Below are positions 1 to 10,200 of a stretch of 64,000 bases of DNA, piece by piece. The translations under genes were made by a program, and so were the position numbers. The notes beneath the pieces are model-generated. The model was not told where the DNA came from, made no database searches, and was given only the letters and a program-made list of their open reading frames with translations. Location: the NCBI GenBank assembly GCA_963920705.1, contig OY987226.1, positions 32,663,686-32,727,685 on the forward strand, given 5' to 3'. The DNA comes from Odiellus spinosus (lineage: Eukaryota > Arthropoda > Arachnida > Opiliones > Phalangiidae). Position 1 is the stretch's first letter, and each line of letters starts with the position of its first letter.

Positions 1-404
1 GATACGGTTGATATTATAATTTAGTTTAAGGGCAGTGATTATTAACGATTAATTGTCTATAATGAAAATCCATGTTAGAGATACACACGCATTTTGAAAA
101 TTTATTAAAGGAGATCGAGTTTTTATTGTTTATAATTAGGATAAACACGTTCGTGTTTATCCCTTTATCTAAACTCGAATTTCATCAGAAACCGTAATGT
201 CTTTTCCAATGGACCCGCGGCGCTTGATAACTGAAATCGTCGTCGTCGTCGTTTCCCTCATTCCACCGTCCACTGAATTCGAATTAATACAGACAAAGGT
301 ACTTTTGAAAAAATTTGATAAGACTTCGTTCGGGTACAAGAGTATCTCTAGTTAAACACAGATTTCAATAATGAAATGTTGATTAAGTATATGAAGTAAT
401 AGAA

Positions 405-654
405 AGTAAGGTGCCTGAATGGGTTACAAAAGGGTGAGATCTTTAGCTTAGCCGAGCTTTACTAATTGCTTCAAAATGATAAACAAAAATTTTATTTCTT
501 AAACAGTAGAATGATAAGGAGTATCCATCGAATTCGAGTTAATAGAAAGAAAGGTGCCTGAATGGGTTACAAAAGGGTGAAAACATAAGCTTAGCCGAGC
601 TTTATTAATTGCTTCAAAATGGTAAACAAAATTTTATTACTTAAACAGTAGAAT
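405..654. repeat. Direct repeat of about 130 bp, two copies, third copy split off
   Basis: GGTGCCTGAATGGGTTACAA followed by a GCTTAGCCGAGCTTT block occurs at about 410-530 and 540-654, and a diverged copy at 1564-1710. The TIR element at 655-1563 is inserted at the junction to that third copy. Confidence 0.75.
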
Positions 655-1563
655 CAGAAATAGATGAACCGAAATTATCAACGAGCTATTCTTCTAACAC
701 CAAAGGCAAGTTCTTCGTTTCCCCTCTCTTAAACACCAGTTGTAGTCCCCCCCCCTCGGAATTTCGACTAGCTGAGAAGCGTTTACTACACCACCTGGCG
801 CTTTCCGAGTGAAACATTGTACAAAAACACAGACTAAAAATGATACTCAATCAAATTAAACTCTTTAGTCTGTGTGAAAATGGCAGCTGGTGACTTTAGA
901 GATTAGCATCTGTTTTAAGCGTTTATATTTTATTTAATTAATCTTCCAAAATGTCGGGTAATGAGATTTCTACACAATGCAATTTCTTTCAAATGAATAG
1001 GGCAAAAGTTAGGCATAAATCGGTTGCTTGTAATATAATTCAAGCAAAAGAAAACTCGAAGGAATTGACAATGAAAACTTATCCTTTGAAAAATCTGAGA
1101 GATACTTGCGTATAAAGTCTTGTTCTAATAACAAAAAATATGCATCTTCTCTTTCAGTTATAAATACTCGGTTAAGTTGTTTTAAATGGGCAACTAATTT
1201 CTCCACGTTTTCCATAATGAAAATGCCATTATCTCTAAGCCTTAAATATAAGTACTATTATTAATGAGACCGATACTTCATGGTTTGATACTCCAAAACT
1301 TTATTTATATCTCACCATGGTTAATAATTTTAAAATTAAAGATCTCTAAGCCTTGTTTTGCAGGCGACGTTTCTCACAATTATTCTAAAGCTAAAACATT
1401 TTTCCCGTCACTACGTGGGGCGATCAGTTTCCCATGATCCCCCTAGGTATTTTCATGAGGACGAGAAAGCCCATGCCCCCGTGCTTACCCTCCCCATTCA
1501 CTCCAAATAAAATGCATTTCCCAATCTAAGCTCTCGTTGATAATTTCGGTTCATCTATTTCTG
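655..1563. mobile_element. TIR element, 909 bp, 7-bp TSD GTAGAAT
   Basis: Ends are inverted repeats of about 31 bp beginning CAGAAATAGATGAACCGAAA. The direct repeat GTAGAAT flanks it (648-654 and 1564-1570). An uninterrupted host copy of the same junction is visible at about 508-525 (GTAGAATGATAAGGAGTATC), which confirms both insertion and target duplication. It carries a hairpin (827-875) and a 68-codon minus-strand reading frame (1009-1215) that I do not recognise. Non-autonomous DNA transposon; superfamily P-like or hAT-like by TSD length, not settled. Confidence 0.75.
827..875. repeat. Hairpin with 12-bp arms
   Basis: ACACAGACTAAA and its reverse complement flank a 25-base loop, inside the 655-1563 element. 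Confidence 0.6.
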
Positions 1564-1902
1564 GTAGAATGATAATGAATATCCATCGAATTCGAGTTAA
1601 TAGAGAGACAGATGCCTGTATGGGTGACGAAAAGGGTAAAACATAACTAGCCGAGCTTTATTAATTGGCTTTAAATTGATAAACAAAAAATGATTTTATT
1701 AAACAGTTGATAAGCTTTTTTTAATGGCATTTTTTATCGTTAACGGAAAATTGCATTTATTGGGTTCTTTTACTAGGGTAGCCCTCTTTAGCCGTCTAAT
1801 TTTGACTATTATGTCATATCATGAGTATCCCATTATATTCACCCTAATTCACCGTAATTATCATTTGATTTTTTAACTTTAATAAAATATCTCTTCTCGG
1901 CC

Positions 1903-2027
1903 TATATAAACGAGATTTGCATATTCAGTACTCACAGATGCACCGTACAAATGGGTGGTTTACGTTAGCGTTTAAAATTGTGGCGAACCCTCTCGTTTGT
2001 GCAATGGTGACGTCTTTGATTGTTTAG
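1903..2027 (+). promoter_or_regulatory. Core-promoter-like TATA and Inr before a 29-codon ORF
   Basis: TATATAAA at 1903-1910 and an arthropod initiator match TCAGT at 1925-1929, followed by ATG at 1938 opening a 29-codon frame (MHRTNGWFTLAFKIV...) to TAG at 2027. The TATA-Inr spacing (24) is a little short. Could be a chance match or a decayed transposon promoter. Confidence 0.25.
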
Positions 2028-2269
2028 GCAATCGTTTCTCACCTATATTTCGGTGATAAGAGACCTATTTCTCACGATCTTTTGGGTAGAGTACTCGAAT
2101 AAAGCCAGGCGATTGAATGTAAATCGCATTACCTAGAAATGTGGCCAATTTAATATATTAAGTCACTGTAAAAACATTTCACGATGAGAGTTCTAGGGAT
2201 TAAATATCACTTGAGTTGGACTTCATATCCTGCCAAGTGCTCGATTACACATGAAATTTATAGTCTAAC

Positions 2270-2452
2270 GTTCTCAATCTCTACTCTATTTTTTAAAATA
2301 CTTGAGTTTTGCGACTAGGATGTGCTTTAGATCCAATAGCTTCGTCATTACTACTACGTTACAACGTTGCTATTAAGTAGTTGGCCAATGAAGTCTGTAT
2401 CTAAAGCACATCTAACTTAAGTATAATAAAAAATAAAGATTTAGAATGTTAA
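2270..2452. repeat. Imperfect inverted repeat, arms about 55-60 bp
   Basis: ACTTGAG...GTGCTTTAGAT near 2300-2332 pairs with ATCTAAAGCACATCTAACTT at 2398-2417, and pairing continues outward with mismatches. No TSD seen. Confidence 0.5.
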
Positions 2453-2599
2453 ATAGGATATACGAAACGGAAATTGATGTCGGCGAGTTAAATAAACGGC
2501 CACATACTTCTGGTCTCCTGAATTATGTTCTCTTGCTTTAAAGAATTGTTTCGCTTTCCATGCTCATTTTTTGTCGATGCGATTCAATATTATAAATTT

Positions 2600-3075
2600 A
2601 ATCTGTAGCTCGGTCTAGCCCGTCCCTCTTGTAATATTTTAGGTAAGGCTAGGTTAGTTAATCCCTCGACCTCCCCCGTCCATCTGGTAATCTTTAAGTA
2701 GAGGTTAGGTTAGTTAATCCCTCTAATTAGCCAATCCCTCCAACTAATTAATCCTTAGCTCGGGCTATTTGTAATATTTTAGGTAAGGCTAGGTTAGGTT
2801 AGTTAATTCCTCGAATTAGCCCATCGTTCCAACTAGTTAATCCCTCGGGTTACCCATTCCATCAAGTAATCTTTAAAGTTAAATTAGGTTAATTAAACCC
2901 TGGAAATAGCCCATCCCCCCAACTAGGTAATCCCTATATAACTCCGGCTAACCCGTTCCTCTTGTAGTATTTTAGGTAAGATTAGTTTAGGTTAGTTAAT
3001 CAATTGAACTAGCCCATCCCTGTTTTACAACTTAGGTAACGTTAGGTTAGTTAATCTCTGCCTTTCGAGATTTGT
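2600..3075. repeat. TTAGG-like repeat field, orientation 1
   Basis: Several diverged units of about 90-120 bp, each with AGGTTAGGTTAGTTAATCCC-like sequence plus a segment CCATCCCTCCAACTAGTTAA. The AGGTTAGG core resembles the arthropod telomere repeat (TTAGG)n, but the unit is longer and interspersed. The reverse-orientation counterpart is at 21590-23060; a short piece lies at 53760-53930. Confidence 0.65.
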
Positions 3076-3226
3076 ACCAGGGTCTCAATTACGAATAGAT
3101 TGAAGCCTCAATTAAACGCTTTAATTTTTATTCAGCATTAGTAAGAATTAAGGTTCAATAAACCTATAAAGCAAAATAGTGAAATGTGGAAAAGGTGTAT
3201 ATTTTTGGTGAAAAAAGGACAGAAAT

Positions 3227-3729
3227 TATACAAAAAAGAGGTTGCTTCGCACCCTTAAAAAAACTTTTTATCTAACTCGAATCAAACCCGTGAAGGGACA
3301 GAAATTATTTGTTAGAGAAAGAGCAATTTCATATCTTTAAAATTATAGTTAGTAGATTTAGTCTACTACTTCAAAGATTTTATTACTATTATATATTTTC
3401 CAAAAAACGGATAAAGACGACCTAGTTAACCTTCCTCTTCCATTGATGTTAATTTTAAATTCTATCAGTATCACTAATAAAATTAGCTAAAGATGGAGTT
3501 CCTTTAATGTATATATATTTATCATTAGTCCTAGGTCGTCTTTATCCGTTTTTTGGAAAATATATAATAGTAATAAAATCTTTGAAGTAGTAGACTAAAT
3601 CTACTAACTATAATTTTAAAGATATGAAATTGCTCTTTCTCTAACAAATAATTTCTGTCCCTTCACGGGTTTGATTCGAGTTAGATAAAGAGTTTTTTTA
3701 AGGGTGCGAAGCAACCTCTTTTTTGTATA
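3227..3729. mobile_element. Foldback element with 200-bp near-perfect arms
   Basis: Arms at 3227-3424 and 3531-3729 are nearly perfect reverse complements (TATACAAAAAAGAGGTTGC at the outer ends), around a loop of about 105 bp. A single diverged arm recurs at 21356-21535. Such long similar arms suggest a foldback transposon or recent conversion between arms. No coding capacity. Confidence 0.7.
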
Positions 3730-4075
3730 TAGTAACTTTGCGTGAGTTACTGTTATTAACAATAAAAGCTCTATTAATTCATCTCTAATAAATTTTTAAA
3801 AAAGGTAAATTATTCAGAACCAAATATTTTCTTAATTATCTTGTTTAAATTATAAAATTAAATATTTTATTGAATATAATGAGATAATAACCAGATAATG
3901 ACGCGATTGCTTCGAAATGTCGGTAAATAGAATAAATGGTGAATTAATAACTTCAACAGAGAGTCTGAATGTGAGGAGTAGTAATGAAATGTTTATAGTT
4001 AATTCTTCGCGAGAAACTGTTTATTAGTGGCGTGGTAATTATATACTTTTAAACGTTTGTAGGTAGGATAGCGGT

Positions 4076-4243
4076 TTGCAAAACATCGTTTCCCGGATCA
4101 GTGTCTGTCAAAACAGCGATTTGCAAAATAAACTTTCTCATAACAGCGATAGTCAAAATAACAATTTCATTATAGCGAATGTCAAAACAGCGGAAATTAC
4201 CAAAACAGCGCTTTCTCATAAAAACTCTCCTATCAGCGCTTTC
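4076..4243. repeat. Short-unit repeat with AACAGCG motif
   Basis: Irregular repetition of CAAAACAGCG and TTTCTCATAA-like words, continuing after the inserted element at 4829-4860. Reading frames here come from the repeat and are not called. Confidence 0.45.
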
Positions 4244-4821
4244 CAGAAGAAAATAGAGGAAGTGGATTGCTTGGCCTTAATCGCGAGGCGTCCCGTTTCG
4301 TTTTTTTCGCGCCATTTACTACCCCTGGGGGTAGAGACAGACTGGGGATTTTATCGCCCATTACCACGTGACGCGAGTGACGTAACATACAAGGGGCTAC
4401 GCCGCTTCGCGTCTTCCAATCTTCGACTCTGTCGAGGTGTAAATCGGCTGGCAAGTAGTGATTAATCTTATTATTTTATTCGGTTTCATTATTAAATAAA
4501 AACTTACTATGAATTTCTAGTTTGAAAATGAATTTGTCAGAGCTTTTCAACCCTGATAGGGATGATTACAAAGCAATATAAGACCTAAAGAGCGGACGAC
4601 AGAACTATAGCTGCCGGTCAAAGGTTAAAGATTGTTTCCGCAACACGCTACATGGTGGCGCCTTCCCTTAAAAATATTCCGAGAGAGGATTTTTTTTAAG
4701 CTTTGTCCCGATTGGCTAGATTCAAATTCTAGGGGTGGTGGGTGATATGACTATTGATACGCTGGGGGGACGACTTGTATGGCGCAAAGGTACAGTAATC
4801 CACTTCCTCTATTTTCTTCTG
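4244..4821. mobile_element. TIR element, 578 bp, 7-bp TSD CGCTTTC
   Basis: Inverted ends CAGAAGAAAATAGAGGAAGT; flanking CGCTTTC at 4237-4243 and 4822-4828. The host reading across the site would be GCGCTTTCTCATAAA, a word also present at 4208-4222, which supports insertion there. Non-coding interior, partly GC-rich. Shares the CAGAA start and 7-bp duplication with the elements at 655 and 29297. Confidence 0.7.
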
Positions 4822-5669
4822 CGCTTTCTCATAAAGACGGTTTCTCATTTCGGTTCTTTCCATCGTTTTATTATTTAGATAATAATATTTATTTCGCAAA
4901 TCAAATTGCAGGCGACCACTGAGGCAAAGCCTATAAGAGGTGGTCATCGGACATCACGTACAAATAACAAGAAAATACAAGGAAATTAATTATTGACGAA
5001 AAAAAAGGTAATTAATGAATCGAGCCTTCGTGTTATTATCATGAAATTACATTTTTTGATGTTAAGAGATATTCGATTGGTAATTCCCCATCGCAAAACT
5101 CGATCGGCGACGGAGCGACTGGCGGTAGAAATGCAGCTATCATCCGCGTATTGGTATAACGATCAGTTAACTGTGAGCGCGGATGGTAGGTCGGACACGA
5201 ACAGGTTGATGACGTACAACTGGCTAGACTTTCGTACGCCCTCTGGGGTAAAAATTAAGAGTCCCGGGGTAAGCGAAAGAAGTAGAAATTAAGGATAAAG
5301 TAATTAAGTATTAAATCGCCAAAATATTTCTAAAATTAAGGGGTGCATTCTATAAAATTTATAGAAAGGGTGTATTTTAAATAAATGTAGATGTTTGTTT
5401 TAAAACATTTAAATTTTATTATATATTCATAATCAAAATCCATTAATAAACTAATGTCGAAATAGCAAAACTATATCACATAAGTAAAAAAACTAGGGAT
5501 ATTTATACAATAAGTACCATAACAGCTGTATGCCATAATAACAAAAGTAAGACAATTCGTTAAAAAGAAAACGGATTTCTTATCTTGTTTGTTGTCAAAT
5601 TAAATATTTTTGTATTGAAAATTAACCTAACCTAACCGTTCCAAAGCTACGCCGTATTTAAAAATAATA

Positions 5670-5740
5670 TAAAAAATGTCTCTGTGAACAAAGACCCAGA
5701 AAGATCTGTTATGATTTCGGATGGCTGAAGTGACAGGTAT
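5670..5740. repeat. Relic repeat unit with NKDPER-like reading
   Basis: A block of about 75 bp, similar to two tandem units at 25470-25620. In one frame it reads NVSVNKDPERSVMISDG before TGA. Either a non-coding repeat with a chance frame, or the remains of a coding domain; see the 25.1-25.6 kb entry. Confidence 0.4.
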
Positions 5741-7005
5741 GTTAAATTTTCTTTTAAAACGTAAAATTTAACTATAATCGCAATCTGACAGGATTTAGAG
5801 TCTAATTTCAAAACAACTGATTTTATTCACTCGCAAATATTTAAGAAAAACCATAACAGATGATTTTCTCCCTTTTAACCCTTAACATTAAATATATCTG
5901 TTCCTTCAGTCTTACATTTTATTGTAAATTTATATATCAACAGACTTGCCCTTTAATAGTATTCAGTTATACATTAATAATATATATACATAATATAATA
6001 TAATATATTAAATTGAGGGTGTCAGCCCCGTCGCTAGTAATTACGGGTCACTGTGAAATTTTTTTGGTCCCTAATTGCCTAATTGGGAAGCGCCCTAAGC
6101 GCTAATATCTTTGTCCGCTAAATTTTCCAATATTTCCTTCCATTAATTATCGTTTCGGTTAAATTAAATCCGGGAATTGTCTTGATTCTCCCCCTGAATC
6201 GTGGCCTAAACATTGACAACTCCCGCGCTTACATCAACCCTTCTTAATTCTTTCGCCGAATGAAACCACTCTTTGATATTTTAATATTATTATTATTCGG
6301 TAATTAATAATTAAAGTGTCGTTTTGTCGTAATTGAGAAACGTGGGCGTTTCTCGCTACGGGATTTCTTCGATCTTTAAATTCGTTCGACGAATAAAAAT
6401 CCACTCCGTAATATATTTTAAATCTTAACGCTTAATATTAACCGCGTTATTACATTATTTAATCGTGCCATGGTTACGTTAGTCATTGTGAAATAATAAT
6501 TAATAACTTTTTTTGCATTTAGACTCCGTAGTGGTTAGATACATTTCGACTAATTTGACTAAACGCCGATTAAGGTAGATTGGTTAAGGAAAATTCGTAA
6601 GAAAAATATATTTGGACGAAACTATTAATTATCGTGTTGAGTAATTGCCGCGAGTTGGCCAAATTTCGACGTTTGTTTTGAGCGAAATGATAATAATCCC
6701 CGTTCGAGAAGGAATCGCGAAATGTTTGAATCTGACAAGGTGAACTACGGTTCGTTGAATTTTACGAAACGCCGTAAAGAAGAAATTAAAATTAATTAAG
6801 GGTTGGGTCAATATTAATAGCGACGCACGATAATCGCCAATTTTTAATTAGCGATCGAGAACGCGTTAATTTACCATCCCACAGGCCACAGACTGAGAAT
6901 GAATGAATGAATGGCGAGTGAATGCATTGACTTATATCTTCGTCGAAACGATAGTGACAGCGCGAATGCGAGCCCCAATCTTGTTCGTGTGTCTCGCTGC
7001 GTTTA

Positions 7006-7258
7006 TTATTCGGGTAATTGTGGTTTTCGTTTCAGTCGCTTGTTGTTGTTGCGGTAAATGGCCAGGATTGTTTCGACGAATTTGACGCCGATGGCCGCCG
7101 CCATTCCGTAGGCGAAGAGTCGAAAGGGAACGGAGAGGTCGGCGACTCCGTAGGGGGTGAACAATTGGGGGTTTGAATCGAGTCCGTGCTTTAATATATA
7201 TTTAATTTCCTTCGGTTCCAAGTTATTCCCATCTGATCCTTCGTACAATCGTAGCGCC
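7006..7258 (-). CDS. IR gene 1, last exon: S2 end and M4
   Basis: Acceptor CCCTTTTAG; the first G completes the split TGG. Encodes ALRLYEGSDG, a loop ending LFTPYGVADL, M4 (VPFRLFAYGMAAAIGVKFVE) and a short basic tail ending QLPE. The stop TAA overlaps an AATAAA (7007-7002), a possible polyadenylation signal. This arrangement of a short loop, M4 and a small cytoplasmic tail is typical of IRs. Confidence 0.8.
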
Positions 7259-10200
7259 CTAAAAGGGAAATAACGAACACGATACGGAATGGCCTGGGTG
7301 CCTTCGATTAGGGGCTCGTTTCGGAATATTATCGGGCCGAAATATTCGTAATAAACGAGGTACTCATCCCCTTTAGCGCTTATTATTCGTCATCGTTTAA
7401 AATACTCGCGGGTTACTAACTAACCGATCGCGGATTATTTATTCCAAATACCGACCTTTAGTCGAGTTGGCCGTAATGTATCGCGAAATGAGATGGGCCG
7501 AATCAGGCGGGTCGCGATTTGTTTTTTTAACGGATCGCTTACCAGTTCTTGATGGTTTCGTGTATTCGGGCATCGTACTCGAACAGCCTCGACTCCGTCT
7601 TTCCCAGCCATACTATCTGCGAATAAATTTTCTCCGAGTTCGATTTCTTCGAGATGTAAACGAAACGGTGGTGGAAGGGGAAAAACGTCAAACTCATCCA
7701 CATTGTCTCCGTTTGTTTCCCGTATTCTAGATCAAATAGACGGACGCGTCTTGAAACGAAAGCTATTATCGTAAATACCCAATCCCCTCACCCGTTCCGG
7801 GCGCAGGCCAGGGGTAATGTGTTCCCAGCCTCGTCGTGGTTGGCCCGAGTTCGCAGTCTCGCGCTGATGCGTTCTTTGAAATGGTAACACGGCCGCCTAA
7901 CGGAGGTCCTAACCGCGGGTGAAAGCATCGACGCCCCCCTACGCCTTTGGGTCGTATGGTACTTAGCGCTGGTTTTGGTGGCCAAGCCAGCTCTCCGCCT
8001 TCTACCGCGTTAGTCCCTTCGTTCATTCCCTCTCAACGAACAAACGCGATATCCTCATAAATATCCAATATTCTACAGCTAATTCCCGGCGTATATACAT
8101 GATGAATCGACGCCAAAACTGATGAGCTGGCCTCTGAAGTAACGAGTTATCGGGTGTAGCGGGTTTCGGCCACAATTTCCCATCCGACAACCGCTAAGCC
8201 CGTCATCAGGGGATTTTTCCATCGAGCAATATGGAATTCGATAAATAATTCCCAGTTTTACTTACTAGAGCTCCAATACGTTTTCAGAAATTCTTGCTGA
8301 AAAATACGAAGACCAAACTATAGTAGGTTTATTACAGTCTCCGATTATGAGTCGCCAACCGGGTACGCGGCTAGACGTTTAAACGTCGCCTAACACGATC
8401 GAACCTGACTCTAAGGCCACGATATTACGATGACGCGACGAGGCTCGAGTTCCGCCGCGCTGTATTCCACCGACCGATGGAAAAGTTTAGAATTTTTTTC
8501 GTTATAATCTTTTCCTTAATCCCCTAACTCGGTACACTTTTTGGAAAGAGGTATATTATAGGATTGATTGGGAAAAACTTAAGATTGCATCGCGAAGATT
8601 GATTCATCACGCGGCCATCAACGGGTTTTCTGCCCTGTACGACCAAAATGTTTCGCGCAGTCACAGTTACGAAACTAACCTTAGCGAGTCGGAATTGTTT
8701 CGAAAAATCAGGTTAATGAGGAAATTTCACTGTCTCAATTAGCGTCAATGAAACTTCGTTATCATTTTGTAGCCAGGCGTCTCGCGTCTCAATGTCAATC
8801 GCGACGCGAAATCTTGCTTAAATTCGTAATACGCCCGAGATGCGACCTTCGAGCCTCGTACGAATTAAATACCTCCTTATCCGACGGTCAATTAAAAGTT
8901 ATCGGAATACCGCGATTTACAAATAGAGTTGCCCTCCCCCTTTTTCCTACTTCATCCTCCAATTTGTAGTCGAGCCTGTCTAAGTCTTCTTTGGTCTCGA
9001 CGACGGCGTATTCTTTCATGGACAGTTTCCCCTTGAAGACGCTGTTAACTTCGTTGCAGAATATGGTGATGCCCAACAACCAGAAGCCAAGGACCAGACG
9101 AACGGACAATATTCCCCAATCCGAGGGGAACGCTGAAACGAGAGCAAACGATCAGCGTCGAGCCAAGCTGGCCAACAGGGTGAAGCTCTATCCACGGATT
9201 TTATACTATAAAAACCCTAGTCTTACGCTCGAAGAAGAACGAAGCGATGAAGTCCCAGAGAATGTTTCCAAACCCGGTTGTAGTCGATCGGAGACATCTG
9301 GTCGACAAGTACACCGTGGCGGCAGACAGAAACATTATCAGAAAGAAAGCCAAGACGGACTGCGGGGTGGAGATTGGAAACCGAGAACGGATATAATTAC
9401 GAGAAAAGTGACCCAATTTCTCGATCTCAATTCCGGCAAATGATTTAATCTTTACCAACTCCCTTCCACCACTCGACGCCACACCCTTCGACTACCATTC
9501 TAGAACTTGGCTCGAAATTGAGATACGAACTACACCCAAAGCCTGATTAATTCCAAAATGTTAATTCGATTTACCTGAATGTCAATTTCAACGATTGAAC
9601 TGGAATGTTTCCAAACCAACGGGGGATTAATAGTTAAATAATGCCACGATTCCCAAGTGTGAATCGGCGACAATAGAGTATAGTTGAAATAATTTTTTCG
9701 CTCATCCGGGACCGAAGCCATCATATTTAAATTGTAGGTATTCAATTCATAGCCGCCCACTTTCTGAATAATGAAATTAGCGATGACTACCGAAGTTTTT
9801 TATTTCCTCTCTTCGAGGCGACTGCGGACGAAGGTGCTGGCGCAATTGTTCGAGTTCGGGGCGGGCTTGGGTGCGCAGTTTCCTCGGGTGTTAAGCTAAT
9901 TGCGCCGGGTAATAATGATATCCGGTCGCGGCCTTAGATTTCTTTTGCCTGTCACCTGTATATTTCACTTTAAGTGGGCTCACCTTCTGAGCTTCCCCTT
10001 GGGTAGCGAGGCAAGAGAAAGCCTGAAGGGTGAGTTTATTTCCAGAGTGACAGGCTGAAGTAATCCTAGGACTTTAAGAATGTGAATCAGCGAAGCCGCG
10101 TTTCAATCAAGTCAGTTGCCACACCCCGCGGGCGAGTAGTTAATGAATCAGGCGCGGCTTCGCTTAAACGGAGACGCTCCCATCGCGTCTCGCGCCAAAG

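Noticed and set aside
2600..3075. True telomere
   Set aside because: Units are 90-120 bp and interspersed with other words, not a pure TTAGG run, and unique sequence continues on both sides.
4076..4465. 129-codon plus-strand frame
   Set aside because: It crosses a short-unit repeat and the left end of a transposon.
7435..8026. Frames of 65-88 codons in the IR gene 1 exon 7/intron area
   Set aside because: Alternative frames of the IR exon or of the GC-rich intron insert; not conserved in gene 2.
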